Shown: positions 17,387-26,794 of the stretch, in pieces
How the letters are laid out: the number at the start of each line of letters is the position of its first letter
Numbering within the stretch: the first letter of the stretch is position 1
Assembly: GCF_965227785.1 (NCBI RefSeq)
Contig: NZ_OZ245785.1
Span: 1,984,001 to 2,048,000 of the forward strand
Source of the DNA: Gracilimonas sp965227785
GTDB taxonomy: Bacteria > Bacteroidota > Rhodothermia > Balneolales > Balneolaceae
Reading direction: 5' to 3'
DNA: 64,000 nt
Notes under the pieces: generated by a model
What the model was told of the DNA's origin: nothing
Databases searched by the model: none
The model's input: only the letters and a program-made list of their open reading frames with translations
Translations under genes and position numbers: made by a program

Positions 17387-19048
17387 ATGACTATGAAATC
17401 ATTATATCTGTTCATCACTTCCCTGATTCTGCTTGCCGCATGCAGTTCTTCCCCGGCCGACCAAGCCGCAAAAACCATCACTAAAGATTCTTTACTCAGA
17501 CATATTGAAACGCTGTCTTCGGATGACTTTATGGGACGGGCAACCGGAACCGAAGGTGAGCAAATGACCGTCGATTACCTGATTTCAGAGTTTGAAGCAA
17601 TGGGAGCCCGGCCCGCAGCCGGAGAAAACAGTTATACGCAGGAATTCCCGCTTTTGGGGCAAAGCACTTCAAATGCGGAAATGTCGGTTCAAACAGATGG
17701 CCGATCTCCCTTTGCCCTTCAGTATTATGATGAGTTTATGGCATGGCCGGCAAATCAGTCGGAAAAAATAGATGTGCGCAACGCCGAGTTGGTGTATGTG
17801 GGTTATGGTATTCAGGCACCGGAAGAAGAGTGGGATGATTTTAAGGGTGTTGATGTAGAGGGCAAAATTTTGGTCATCAAAAACAACGATCCTGAATTTT
17901 CTCCTGATGTTTTTGCCGGAAAAACACGACTGTATTATGGACGGTATTCCTATAAGTATGAAAAAGCCAAAGAAATGGGCGCTCTTGGAGCCATCATCAT
18001 ACACACTACTGAAACAGCCGGCTATGGCTGGAATGTAGTTGCCAATGGCTGGAGCCGCGAACGTTTTTACCTGAAAGGAGAAGGGGATGCTTCTGCTTCA
18101 CCAACCAAGTTCAATGGCTGGCTTACCCAGGAAGCAAGTCGACTTTTGTTTGAAGAAGCCGGACTAAACTTAGCCGAACAGATGGAAGCTGCCGACAGCC
18201 GGAATTTTGAACCGGTCGAACTTTCAGGCGTTCGCATGAACGCGAGCATGGATGCTGATTACCGGAAAATAGAATCCCAAAACGTACTTGCAAAAGTGGA
18301 AGGAAGCGACCCGGAGCTAAAAGACGAATACCTGGTTCTTACTGCTCATCTTGATCATCTTGGGATAACCGCTCCCGTTGAAGGCGACTCCATCAATAAT
18401 GGAGCATCTGATAACGCAGCTGGGGTTAGTGCTCTGCTTGAAATGATGGAAGCTTACAAATCCATTCAACCGGAATTAAAGAGAAGTGTTCTCGCATTGG
18501 TTGTGAGTGCTGAAGAAGTTGGCCTGTTGGGTTCCCAATACTGGGCGGAAAACCCAACCATTGAGCCGGGCAAAGTAACGGCAAACATCAACCTGGATGG
18601 CATGAACGTGTATGGTAAAACCCGGGATGTTGTAGTTGTAGGTTATGGAAGAACTTCGCTTAGTGACTTACTGGAAGATGAAGCTCGCCAACAAGGCCGA
18701 ACCGTTAAGCCTGATCCATATCCGGAGCGCGGGTATTTTTACCGGTCTGATCACTTCAACATGGCCAAAGTAGGAATTCCGGCTATTTTCCCTAACCCGG
18801 GAACGGAATACATTGACAAAGGGGATAACTTCCTGGCCGTTCGCGACAGTGTTGCGGATGCCAATTATCATACAGTGAGTGATGAGATCAACGATTACTG
18901 GGATTTAAGCGGCGCCGAGATTGACACTCGCCTGTTTTTTATGACCGGCTTCCGGGCACTAAATGCTGAAAACCTGCAAAGCTGGGATTCAGGTGACGAG
19001 TTTGAAGCCACCCGACTTCTCATGCTTGAACGAGTTGAAGCTCAATAA
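17387..19048 (+). CDS. M28-family zinc aminopeptidase lipoprotein
   Basis: Lipoprotein peptidase: the signal segment from Met1 ends in LLAAC followed by SSS. All five M28 zinc ligands are visible in order: His in TAHLDHLG, the bridging Asp in NGASDNAAG, the Glu pair in SAEEVGLLGS, Asp in NLDGMNVYG and His in YRSDHFNMAK. An inserted PA-like domain (GKILVIKNNDP...GALGAIIIHT) lies before the catalytic core. The enzyme should remove N-terminal amino acids in the periplasm or at the surface. A start at the next ATG (17393) is equally possible; longer frames from 17318 would precede the signal sequence and overlap the terminator zone. Confidence 0.93.
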   Translation: MTMKSLYLFITSLILLAACSSSPADQAAKTITKDSLLRHIETLSSDDFMGRATGTEGEQMTVDYLISEFEAMGARPAAGENSYTQEFPLLGQSTSNAEMSVQTDGRSPFALQYYDEFMAWPANQSEKIDVRNAELVYVGYGIQAPEEEWDDFKGVDVEGKILVIKNNDPEFSPDVFAGKTRLYYGRYSYKYEKAKEMGALGAIIIHTTETAGYGWNVVANGWSRERFYLKGEGDASASPTKFNGWLTQEASRLLFEEAGLNLAEQMEAADSRNFEPVELSGVRMNASMDADYRKIESQNVLAKVEGSDPELKDEYLVLTAHLDHLGITAPVEGDSINNGASDNAAGVSALLEMMEAYKSIQPELKRSVLALVVSAEEVGLLGSQYWAENPTIEPGKVTANINLDGMNVYGKTRDVVVVGYGRTSLSDLLEDEARQQGRTVKPDPYPERGYFYRSDHFNMAKVGIPAIFPNPGTEYIDKGDNFLAVRDSVADANYHTVSDEINDYWDLSGAEIDTRLFFMTGFRALNAENLQSWDSGDEFEATRLLMLERVEAQ

Positions 19049-19229
19049 AAAATCTACTGCACAAATGGGGTTTGGAATTATCTGAACCCCATACTTCTCT
19101 ATCTTAACTTTTATTGGCTTGCTAAGCCGTAGCAAATCAGTTTTTTACCAATAAGCAACCTCTCTTCACATTAAACTCTCTATTTTTTTGTATTTTTAGT
19201 TACTAAAGTTTCTTGGTTTTATACCGAAA

Positions 19230-19252
19230 ACTACTCAACACTGTTGAGTAGT
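19230..19252. promoter_or_regulatory. Perfect 23-bp palindrome upstream of the multi-PAS kinase gene
   Basis: ACTACTCAACA and its exact inverse TGTTGAGTAGT flank a single C. It ends 22 bases before the kinase ATG and is not followed by a T-run, so an operator or a 5'-leader hairpin is more likely than a terminator. The rest of the 19049-19274 gap holds nothing else I can identify. Confidence 0.55.
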
Positions 19253-19274
19253 AAATCCTCTTAGGATCAGAAAC

Positions 19275-21515
19275 ATGGAGCAACTGAAATCACTTGTTAG
19301 GAGAGACCTTAAGCCGGCCTATTGGTCTTGGAATGTCAAAAGTGACAGCATCACCTTTGGTGCATCTTTTGCTGATTTCTTTGATTGTTCGCATGATGAA
19401 CTCCCCTCTACTTTTGAGGAGCTTTCCAGCTTTTTGGAAGAAAATGACCGGCGTAAGTTCACCGAAATTATTGAGTCTCAATCACAGCACGAAGAAGCCT
19501 GTCGTTTTTCTTTTAAAACCAATCACAAGGCGGTTGATGACGAGGAATCTTTCACCCTGATATGGGAAGGGGAAGTCACTGAAAGGGAAAAGGAAAGTCC
19601 AGTTTTGATAGTTGGGCAGGTACAAAAGGTTTCCTTATTAGGTAGTAAACTATCAATACGTCAACAGGCCAGTCTCTTTAGAAAATTAATGAATCACCTT
19701 CCGGACAGCATTTTCTTTAAAGATCGTGAAAGCCGGTTTATAGCTGTCAACAATGCCTGTGCCACCAAGCTGGGAGTGAGCGACCCAAAAGATGCTGTGG
19801 GCAAAACAGATTTTGACTTCTTTGACAATGATCATGCGCATCAGGCCCGGCAGGACGAGGTTCAGATAATGGAATCCGAACAGCCTATCATCGGCAAGAT
19901 CGAAAAAGAGGGCTCAAGAGATGGAAAGAACATTGCCTGGGCTTCCACAACAAAATTACCCCTGTATGGCAAGAACGGAAGCATAGTTGGCACTTTTGGC
20001 ATTACCCGGGATGTTACAGCTCAGAAGAAAATAGAACTAGAACTTGGTCAGTCTAAGGCGACATTTACCCGGCTTTCAGAACAGGTGCCGGGCTTCTTCT
20101 ATCTATTTCACTATCTGTCAGACAATAAAGCCTGCTTCCCCTATGCGAGTGACGGCATCAGAGATATCTATGAGCTGGAGCCTGGAGATGTAACTGAAAG
20201 CATCGCCCCAATAATAGACCGCATTCACAAAGATGACCTTAATCGGGTGGTGCAATCCATTCAAAACACTTCAAGAAACCTTGAGCCATGGAATATTGAT
20301 TTCCGGGTCGTCCTTCCCGAAAAGGGTTTACGATGGGTTCGTGGCAAAGCCAAGCCGGAAAAACAAGCGGACGGGACCGTCATTGGATATGGCTATATTA
20401 CTGACATAACAGAAGAGAAAAAACAGTTTAAAAAAACAGCACGGCTACAGGAACAGCTTCAGCAGATTATAGATTTTGCCCCGAACCTTATTTTTGTTAA
20501 AGATATTGACGGACAATACCTGATGGCAAATAAATCAGCAGCCGATTTCTTTAATTCATCCCCCGAAGAAGTGGTGGGCAAAAGCGATACTGAAATCGGG
20601 GTTTCGGAAGAGAAAGCACAGCGTTTCCTCTCCGTAGAAAAAGAAGTTATCGAGAATAATGAACCTTTGTTCATTCCTGAAGATAAAACAATTTTACCCG
20701 ATGGTAGCGAAGTCTGGCACCAAACAATTAAGATGCCTTTTCTCAATACCGATTCAGGCAAACCAGCTGTGCTCTCCATAGTCACCGACATCACCCAAAG
20801 AAAAGAAAATGAGCTGAACCTGAAGAACAGTCTGGATATTATCGGAGAGCAGAATAAGCGATTGCAAAACTTTGCTCATATCGTGTCCCACAACCTGCGC
20901 AATCATGCCGGCAACATTTCTATGCTGCTTTCACTTTATGACATGGAAGAATCTCAGGAAGAAAAAGATGAATTACTGAGTCATTTAAGTTCTGCATCCG
21001 ATCGCCTTAATGAATCCATTACCGATCTTAATGAAATTATCGACCAGCAGTACAAGACCGGAGATGATCTTAAAGAGCTCAACCTGCTCGACACAATTTC
21101 GAAAATCAAAGAAATTCTCACCACCGATATTCTTGCCAATAACGTTCAGTTCGAGGAAGAGGTACCCGCCGGTCTTTCTTTAGAGTATAATCCAGCCTAT
21201 CTCGAAAGTATTATTCTTAACCTGCTTTCCAATGCCATCAAATACCGGCACCCCGAGAGAAAACCTGTGGTATCCATCAAAGCTTGGGAAAAAGAGGACC
21301 GCACATTTCTTGAAATTTCTGATAATGGACAGGGTATCGACATGGAAAAATTTGGACATAGATTATTTGGCATGTACAATACCTTCCATGGAAATGACAA
21401 CGCCAAAGGCATTGGCCTTTATATTACTAAAAATCAAATAGAGTCTATGGGTGGATCCATAGGCGTTGACAGCACTCCCGGAGAGGGAACAACCTTTAAA
21501 ATACAATTAAAATGA
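19275..21515 (+). CDS. Cytoplasmic multi-PAS sensor histidine kinase
   Basis: A 746-residue hybrid of repeated PAS domains and a kinase core without membrane segments. I count up to four PAS units, beginning near residues 12, 136, 260 and 390, with PAC ends such as GTFGITRDVTAQKK and GYGYITDITEEKK. The phospho-accepting histidine is in HIVSHNLRNHAGN near residue 538, the form common in Bacteroidetes kinases. The ATPase part has NLLSNAIKYRHP (N box), DNGQGIDMEKFG (G1) and KGIGLYITKN (G2). The receiver gene overlaps the stop by four bases and is the evident partner. A 23-bp palindrome lies just upstream. The sensed signal is unknown. Confidence 0.92.
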   Translation: MEQLKSLVRRDLKPAYWSWNVKSDSITFGASFADFFDCSHDELPSTFEELSSFLEENDRRKFTEIIESQSQHEEACRFSFKTNHKAVDDEESFTLIWEGEVTEREKESPVLIVGQVQKVSLLGSKLSIRQQASLFRKLMNHLPDSIFFKDRESRFIAVNNACATKLGVSDPKDAVGKTDFDFFDNDHAHQARQDEVQIMESEQPIIGKIEKEGSRDGKNIAWASTTKLPLYGKNGSIVGTFGITRDVTAQKKIELELGQSKATFTRLSEQVPGFFYLFHYLSDNKACFPYASDGIRDIYELEPGDVTESIAPIIDRIHKDDLNRVVQSIQNTSRNLEPWNIDFRVVLPEKGLRWVRGKAKPEKQADGTVIGYGYITDITEEKKQFKKTARLQEQLQQIIDFAPNLIFVKDIDGQYLMANKSAADFFNSSPEEVVGKSDTEIGVSEEKAQRFLSVEKEVIENNEPLFIPEDKTILPDGSEVWHQTIKMPFLNTDSGKPAVLSIVTDITQRKENELNLKNSLDIIGEQNKRLQNFAHIVSHNLRNHAGNISMLLSLYDMEESQEEKDELLSHLSSASDRLNESITDLNEIIDQQYKTGDDLKELNLLDTISKIKEILTTDILANNVQFEEEVPAGLSLEYNPAYLESIILNLLSNAIKYRHPERKPVVSIKAWEKEDRTFLEISDNGQGIDMEKFGHRLFGMYNTFHGNDNAKGIGLYITKNQIESMGGSIGVDSTPGEGTTFKIQLK

Positions 21516-21910
21516 GTTCACTGAAGAGTATCTGTATTATTGATGATGACAAAATTTACACCTACGGGGTTTCTAAAATTATAAAAAACTACCTTCCCGG
21601 AAATGCTGTTACTTCATTCGAGAATGGAAGAAAAGCACTGTCTGCCATCAAAGAAATGGAACAAAACGATGACGAACTTCCGGACTTAATCCTCCTCGAT
21701 ATTGACATGCCGGAAATGAATGGCTGGGACTTCCTGAATGAGTTCCAATCTATCAGAGACAAAGTGAATAAAGAAATTCAGATTTTTGTGATTAGCTCCC
21801 GCATCGACAAAAAAAATCAGGAAATATACCGGGTAGAGTGGGACCAAAAAGTAGATGACTTTATCCAGAAACCGGTTCAGGTTGAGGCGTTGAAAAAACT
21901 ACTTGCTTAA
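21512..21910 (+). CDS. Single-domain response regulator paired with the multi-PAS kinase
   Basis: CheY/Rcp1-like receiver of 132 residues. Acidic pocket in CIIDDDKIYTYG, phospho-acceptor Asp in ILLDIDMPEMNGWDF, serine in FVISSRIDKK and lysine in FIQKPVQVE. The asparagine-glycine-tryptophan after the acceptor is typical of receivers in Bacteroidetes and cyanobacterial phytochrome-like pairs. It overlaps the kinase gene by four bases, so the two are translationally coupled. No output domain is present; the protein must pass the signal on by protein-protein contact. Confidence 0.92.
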   Translation: MSSLKSICIIDDDKIYTYGVSKIIKNYLPGNAVTSFENGRKALSAIKEMEQNDDELPDLILLDIDMPEMNGWDFLNEFQSIRDKVNKEIQIFVISSRIDKKNQEIYRVEWDQKVDDFIQKPVQVEALKKLLA

Positions 21911-22005
21911 AAAGCCGGTCTCATTTTGTTTTTCGATTTTTCGTGAACCTTCTTTACGCAGGAGAAGTTGATAGTATTAGAATACCACTTAACTAATCCC
22001 TGCTA

Positions 22006-22644
22006 ATGAAGATTGAAATTTGGTCCGATATTGCCTGTCCGTTTTGCTACATCGGGAAAAGACACCTTGAAAAAGCACTCCAACAACTACCTGATCTGGA
22101 GGTAGATATCGTTTGGAAGAGCTTTGAGCTCGACCCAAATGCCCCTACCGAATCCAATCTTGATATCTATGACACCCTCGCCAAAAAGTATGGCCGCGAC
22201 AGAGAGTGGGCTAAACAAATGAATGCGAATATGGTTCAAATGGCCGCCAACGCCGGCCTGAGTTTTAACATGGATGAGGTCAAGCCTACAAATTCCTTTG
22301 ACGCCCACCAGCTTTTGCACTTGGCCCGCGAACGTGGTAAACAGGATGAAATGAAAGAGGCTTTACTCTCTGCTTACTTCACAGAAGGAAAACACGTGGG
22401 CAAACCTGAAACATTGGTTCAGATCGCCACTGACATTGGGCTTGATAAAAATGAAGCAGAGAAGGTATTAGAGAATAACAGCTACTCTGGCCAAGTTGTA
22501 AATGACGTGGAGGAGGCTCATCGGCTTGGAGTTCAGGCCGTGCCTTTCTTTTACATAAATGAAAAGTATGGACTTTCGGGAGCCCAGCCAGTAGAAGTCT
22601 TCAAGGAGGCCCTTCAAAAAATTTCTGAAGAGAAAGTTAGTTAG
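22006..22644 (+). CDS. FrnE-like DsbA-family thiol oxidoreductase
   Basis: A 212-residue cytoplasmic protein of the DsbA fold. The active-site CPFC is at residues 11-14 in WSDIACPFCYIGKRHLE, an inserted helical domain spans about residues 50-150, and the cis-proline loop is VQAVPFFYINEKYGLSGAQP. There is no signal peptide. Relatives include FrnE of Streptomyces and Deinococcus, involved in polyketide biosynthesis or oxidative stress resistance. The gene stands alone after the kinase-receiver pair. The enzyme should act as a disulfide isomerase or reductase; the partner is not known. Confidence 0.92.
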   Translation: MKIEIWSDIACPFCYIGKRHLEKALQQLPDLEVDIVWKSFELDPNAPTESNLDIYDTLAKKYGRDREWAKQMNANMVQMAANAGLSFNMDEVKPTNSFDAHQLLHLARERGKQDEMKEALLSAYFTEGKHVGKPETLVQIATDIGLDKNEAEKVLENNSYSGQVVNDVEEAHRLGVQAVPFFYINEKYGLSGAQPVEVFKEALQKISEEKVS

Positions 22645-22716
22645 AAATTCCCCCCTTCGCTCTTATAACCTCTTTTCCGGCAAATGATTACGGCATATTA
22701 TGTGTTTAATATCCTG

Positions 22717-22767
22717 CAACAGCGATAAATCTGGTATGGTTTTTCAAAGTTTAATTTATCGCAGTTG
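22717..22767. promoter_or_regulatory. Long inverted repeat (14-bp arms, 23-base spacer) upstream of the DUF2911 lipoprotein gene
   Basis: CAACAGCGATAAAT at 22717-22730 is mirrored by ATTTATCGCAGTTG at 22754-22767 with one mismatch in 14. The structure lies about 55 bases before the ATG at 22823. No T-run follows directly, although seven T residues begin ten bases later. It could be a paired binding site or a leader hairpin. The remaining gap (22645-22822) shows nothing else. Confidence 0.5.
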
Positions 22768-22822
22768 TCAAAACACTTTTTTTGAAATAGATTTTTGCAC
22801 CAATTAAAAAATTCAAAGTCCT

Positions 22823-23959
22823 ATGAGAAACTTATTTATCACACTGATAACTGCTGCCATGTTTGTATCGTGCAGCACTGATGATCCCAATGAGGGCGCC
22901 TTTGTTACTCTGTTAGGAAATGACACCCTCGCAGTCGAGCAGTTTACAAAAACAGACTCAAGTATCACTGCTCAGGTTATTTTGCGAAGTCCTGAAGTTC
23001 ATATATCAACTTACATTCTACATTTTGATGAATTAGGTGGAATTGAAAGCATGGTACAGACTGACCATTCTCCGGTTAATGGTTTTCAGGAAGACGGAGC
23101 CACTGTTCGAAACATCACGAAAATAGGAGACAGTCTCTCGATTAGAGTTTTAAGAGATGAAGAATACATCTCCTACCGCGCTCCATTTGAAGAAGGACTC
23201 CTGCCTTTTATCGATATGGTGCACTGGCCGTATGAGTTAGCTTTTAACAAAGCTGCTGAAGCCAATCAGGATACCATCATACAGCCTTTATTATCGGGCA
23301 ACAGAATTATGGATTTCACGATCGCTCAAATTGAAGGTGATTCCATGACGGTCCGCCACCCCTTCCGGGGCGTAATGGGAGTTCAGGTAAATGCTGATGG
23401 GGACATCCAGCACTTAGATGCAGGATTAACTACCCGAAAGCTAAAAGTACACCGAACGACTTCGCTGGATATGGACGAATTGGCAAACCGATTTGGAAAC
23501 AAGCCAGTTGGAGAACTTTCAGGAGCTGTAAGTGCAGAATATTCATTTAAAGGAACCAATTTTCGCGTAGACTTTGGATCCCCAAAAAAACGAGGACGTG
23601 ATTTATTTGGAAATATCGTGCCTTGGGGAGAACGCTGGAGAACCGGAGCAAACCGGGCAACTCATTTTTATACCTCCGAAGATCTAATGTTTGGAGATCT
23701 TGAAGTTCCAGCTGGTGAATACACCTTATTTACAATTCCTCAGCCTGATGGCGGCACGCTTATTATCAACAAGCAAACCGGCCAAAACGGGCGTTCTTAT
23801 GATGAAAGCCGTGATTTAGGTCGTGTGCCGATGGAGATTTCAACCATTGAAGAAAATGTTGAAGCATTCACTATTTCTGTAGAGGAAACTGAAGAAGGAG
23901 GCGAGCTGAATCTTGCATGGGGTAACACCGTGTTTAAAGCAGATTTTACCATTCAATAG
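22823..23959 (+). CDS. DUF2911 lipoprotein
   Basis: Lipoprotein with a lipobox VSC at Cys17. The N-terminal 220 residues are a beta-rich region (YILHFDELGGIESMV, GNRIMDFTIAQIEGDSMTV) that I cannot name. The C-terminal 150 residues carry the DUF2911 pattern: YSFKGTNFRVDFGSPKKRGR, LFGNIVPWGERWRTGANRAT, GEYTLFTIP and a final LAWGNTVFKADF strand. DUF2911 proteins are frequent in Bacteroidetes and have no assigned activity. A long inverted repeat precedes the gene and a good terminator follows, so it is likely monocistronic. Confidence 0.88.
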   Translation: MRNLFITLITAAMFVSCSTDDPNEGAFVTLLGNDTLAVEQFTKTDSSITAQVILRSPEVHISTYILHFDELGGIESMVQTDHSPVNGFQEDGATVRNITKIGDSLSIRVLRDEEYISYRAPFEEGLLPFIDMVHWPYELAFNKAAEANQDTIIQPLLSGNRIMDFTIAQIEGDSMTVRHPFRGVMGVQVNADGDIQHLDAGLTTRKLKVHRTTSLDMDELANRFGNKPVGELSGAVSAEYSFKGTNFRVDFGSPKKRGRDLFGNIVPWGERWRTGANRATHFYTSEDLMFGDLEVPAGEYTLFTIPQPDGGTLIINKQTGQNGRSYDESRDLGRVPMEISTIEENVEAFTISVEETEEGGELNLAWGNTVFKADFTIQ

Positions 23960-23983
23960 ATAAAACCGATCACTTTCAATTTT

Positions 23984-24016
23984 AAGGGACATACTGTTCA
24001 GGTGTGTCCCTTTTTT
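23984..24016 (+). terminator. Intrinsic terminator after the DUF2911 gene
   Basis: An 11-bp stem with one wobble (AAGGGACATAC with GTGTGTCCCTT), a 7-base loop and six T residues, 25 bases after the stop codon. Confidence 0.9.
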
Positions 24017-24081
24017 AATTTTGCCCAGCTATATAAACCTGCTACCGTAGTAATTAAATAAGATTAGTACCCTAACTTTGA

Positions 24082-25317
24082 TCAGGATATTTCCTTTGGA
24101 AAACGAAACGAAAGCTGATACATCCCTGTGGTAATTAGCTTGGATTCGGCTTCTATCTGAGTTAGCAGCGAATCTACCAAGGTGGCGCCCAGCCCGGTCA
24201 ATTTATCAGGTTTTTGATCAGTTACTCCACTTCCGTTATCCTGGTAAACAATCTTGTAATGCTCTTCTTCCTCAAAAGCCGAAATTTGAATTAGATAGCT
24301 GTCTTGCAGCTTATTAAAACCATGCTTTAAGCTATTCGTAATCAGTTCGTTTAAAATAATCCCTATGGGCACACCGTGATTTACATTCAAATAATGAATG
24401 TTGATATCTAATTTTACATCTATATCTCTTCCTGCTTTATTAAAGCTCTCTATAATGATATCAGCCAATTCCCGGATGTACTTCTTAAGATGAATTCGGC
24501 TAACATCTTCGGATTGATAAATGAGTTCATGCACCTTAGAAATGGACAGAATCCGGTTAGTACTAAGTTTAAGCGCAGATCGTGAGAACTCATCCGTTGC
24601 TAATCCGGATTGTAAATCAAGCAACCCTGAAACTACAGCCAGGTTGTTTTTAACCCGGTGATGTATCTCTTGTAGCAGTACATTTTTCTCCTCAATATTC
24701 TGCTTTAGCTCAAGGTCCTGCTGTTCAAGTACCCTGTAATTTTCATCCTGTTGTTCAATAATCTTCATAAGTGACTGATTGAAGATGTGTATAAACATGG
24801 CAATGATCATACTCACCAAAGAAAGAATGATGCCGTTCACGATCCATTTATAAGGAATGTTTAATGCAGGATCTAAATAGCCGGGAGATAATTGCCCCGA
24901 TAAATAACCATAGGCTATTATCACGTATGTTACTATTGATACGACAAAGAATAAAACAGCCCATTTAACCTCATATACTATTATTGCAAGAAAAGGAATA
25001 AATACAAAAACAGGCTTTACAGTTGAATAAATGCCATTTTGGTACAGGTCGGCAACAAAAAACACATATACGGCTAACAGGACAAAACTACCTTTAAAAA
25101 GTAATGACAACCTCTTCCTGAAATAGTAGGCAACAAAAACCGCCACTATTGATGTAAGATCCAGATAATTATAAAAATCCAGATTCTCGACCTTGAACGG
25201 AATTTGCGGAACCACAAAAGCAATAAGAGAAATTATCGCCCCATACAGAATAAAATTGTCAATCAATTTAGTTTTGACTGACTCTATAGAAATTCTTTTT
25301 TCCTTCGTTAAAGTCAT
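24082..25317 (-). CDS. Membrane sensor histidine kinase, HisKA_2 (HWE-like) type
   Basis: A 411-residue kinase. Residues 1 to about 185 contain six or seven hydrophobic segments in a compact membrane sensor, followed by a short coiled-coil rich in Q and E. The HisKA_2 box is LLQEIHHRVKNNLAVVSGLL, and the ATPase lobe has ILNELITNSLKHGF and YQDNGSGVTDQ with TGLGATLVDSL. Such kinases usually phosphorylate stand-alone receivers, of which two are encoded nearby (12.4 and 21.5 kb), but no direct partner is adjacent. The ATG at 25317 is preferred over a TTG four codons upstream. An AATCCCT/AGGGATT inverted repeat lies 31-60 bases before the start. Confidence 0.9.
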   Translation of the reverse strand: MTLTKEKRISIESVKTKLIDNFILYGAIISLIAFVVPQIPFKVENLDFYNYLDLTSIVAVFVAYYFRKRLSLLFKGSFVLLAVYVFFVADLYQNGIYSTVKPVFVFIPFLAIIVYEVKWAVLFFVVSIVTYVIIAYGYLSGQLSPGYLDPALNIPYKWIVNGIILSLVSMIIAMFIHIFNQSLMKIIEQQDENYRVLEQQDLELKQNIEEKNVLLQEIHHRVKNNLAVVSGLLDLQSGLATDEFSRSALKLSTNRILSISKVHELIYQSEDVSRIHLKKYIRELADIIIESFNKAGRDIDVKLDINIHYLNVNHGVPIGIILNELITNSLKHGFNKLQDSYLIQISAFEEEEHYKIVYQDNGSGVTDQKPDKLTGLGATLVDSLLTQIEAESKLITTGMYQLSFRFPKEIS

Positions 25318-25475
25318 GTTAGCCAACAATATTTTTACTGAAACCAGAATCCCTGTTTTTTTCTCTGTGTAGGGATTAGTTGGAAATACCCATTCTATGC
25401 CATAGAGTTTTACTCAATGCTTATCGTCCAACTCGTATCATTCTTTACTGTATAATGTAATAAAGTGACATTTCT

Positions 25476-25847
25476 TTATTGTTGTTTTTTACGATCACTA
25501 AAATTCAACCAGCCCGAAATCAATAAGGCCCCAACGCCTGATATAGCAACTATCGAATCCACAAGCGGGGCATTCCAGGAAAAGCCTGTGATTGTATCCA
25601 GGTAATATTTAACATAGGATGCTGGCAAGTCTGTCTCTCCTAATTTACGCTTTACCTGCCAATGCCAATCGGTACAGGGACAGTATCCCCAGCCGTAAAT
25701 AGCTCCCAGCCCGATCCAGGAGAAAACGGTTGCTGATATTACGTACAGATGAAGCCTTCGAGTTGTATGCCAAACCCATCCTGTCAGATTAAAAGCAATC
25801 AATGAACAATGAAAAACCACAAAGAATACATCCAGAAATTGATACAT
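25476..25847 (-). CDS. DUF2784 membrane protein
   Basis: A 123-residue protein with three or four membrane segments. The DUF2784 signature is clear: LTGWVWHTTRRLH, then IYGWGYCPCTDWHWQVKRKLGE and an LPASYVKYYLD segment. The family is of unknown function. It lies 13 bases downstream of the enoyl-CoA hydratase stop in the reverse order (hydratase on the same strand, transcribed after this gene), so the two may form a short transcript. Confidence 0.88.
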   Translation of the reverse strand: MYQFLDVFFVVFHCSLIAFNLTGWVWHTTRRLHLYVISATVFSWIGLGAIYGWGYCPCTDWHWQVKRKLGETDLPASYVKYYLDTITGFSWNAPLVDSIVAISGVGALLISGWLNFSDRKKQQ

Positions 25848-25860
25848 ATTCCTAACAGGA

Positions 25861-26622
25861 TTAAGAGTTCTTTCTGCTCATAAACTTATCGACCCGTTGC
25901 ATATGTTCGGCATCTACCCAAAGCTTTGCAAAAGGCTCTATTTCTGCTTCCAGCGATTCTTTTCTGTGAGAAGAAAGCCTGGAAGCTCCTTGCTTTAGAG
26001 TATGAATGAACTTCCGGTCATTCTTGGTGAGCTTCTCGACCCATTCCAATGCCTCTTTTTCAAAATCTTCTCCCTTTACTATGTGCTCAATCAAACCATG
26101 AGCAAGTACGTTGTTAGCAGGATAGATCTCCGCCTTCCCGCACCACTCCAATGCTTTTGCTCTTCCAACTTTTTCCACCAGCCTTGTCAATCCTCCCCAA
26201 CCCGGAACCAGGTAAAAACGTCCCTGAGTAAATCCAAATTTTGCATCAGGCACCGACACCCGAAAATCAAACGCCAACATCAGTTCAATTCCTCCACCGT
26301 ATGCATCACCGTTTATGCAGGCAATGGTCCAGCAGGGCAAACGCTCGACCCGGTTAAAGATATCATGCATTCGTTTCGACATCTCCACGGCTTTTTCTTT
26401 GGATTGTATGGTGTGAAATTTTTTAAGATCACCTCCAGCAACAAACGACTTCTCCCCGGCCCCGCTTAGAATAAAAACCCTGATCTCATCATCATCTTCA
26501 AGAATATCGACCAGCTGTTCAAGCTCTTCCATCACATCAAAGTCGATGGCATTTCTGGCTTCAGGGCGATTAATGGTTGCCCATAAAATGTGGGGAGAGA
26601 TACGTTTCCGGGTAATACTCAT
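25861..26622 (-). CDS. Enoyl-CoA hydratase/isomerase family protein
   Basis: Crotonase-fold protein of 253 residues. The N-terminal RPEARNAIDFDVMEEL helix, the oxyanion-hole strand SGAGEKSFVAGGDLKKF and the second oxyanion segment CINGDAYGGGIELMLAFDFRV are all in place, followed by FGFTQGRFYLVPGWGG. The glutamate usually at the GGG-E site is retained in GGGIELML, while the second catalytic acid position near PGWGGLTRLVEKVG is not clear, so hydratase rather than another crotonase activity is not certain. It would act on acyl-CoA substrates in the cytoplasm. No beta-oxidation genes are adjacent. Confidence 0.88.
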   Translation of the reverse strand: MSITRKRISPHILWATINRPEARNAIDFDVMEELEQLVDILEDDDEIRVFILSGAGEKSFVAGGDLKKFHTIQSKEKAVEMSKRMHDIFNRVERLPCWTIACINGDAYGGGIELMLAFDFRVSVPDAKFGFTQGRFYLVPGWGGLTRLVEKVGRAKALEWCGKAEIYPANNVLAHGLIEHIVKGEDFEKEALEWVEKLTKNDRKFIHTLKQGASRLSSHRKESLEAEIEPFAKLWVDAEHMQRVDKFMSRKNS

Positions 26623-26794
26623 ATCCTGATTTTTATTTCAAAATAGAAATTATCGTGGTTAAGAAAGGAAATGAAAAAATAATATATCCAATAAACGACC
26701 TACCTACCCCAAAAAAGCGCTTACAGAACTATAAGACACATTTTTTGTCTCTAAGTAATTGATAAAACCACTTAAATGTGGGATAATTAGACCC

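Noticed and set aside
25348..25377. AATCCCT/AGGGATT inverted repeat upstream of the HisKA_2 kinase
   Set aside because: Seven-base arms with a 16-base spacer; may be chance, no further support.
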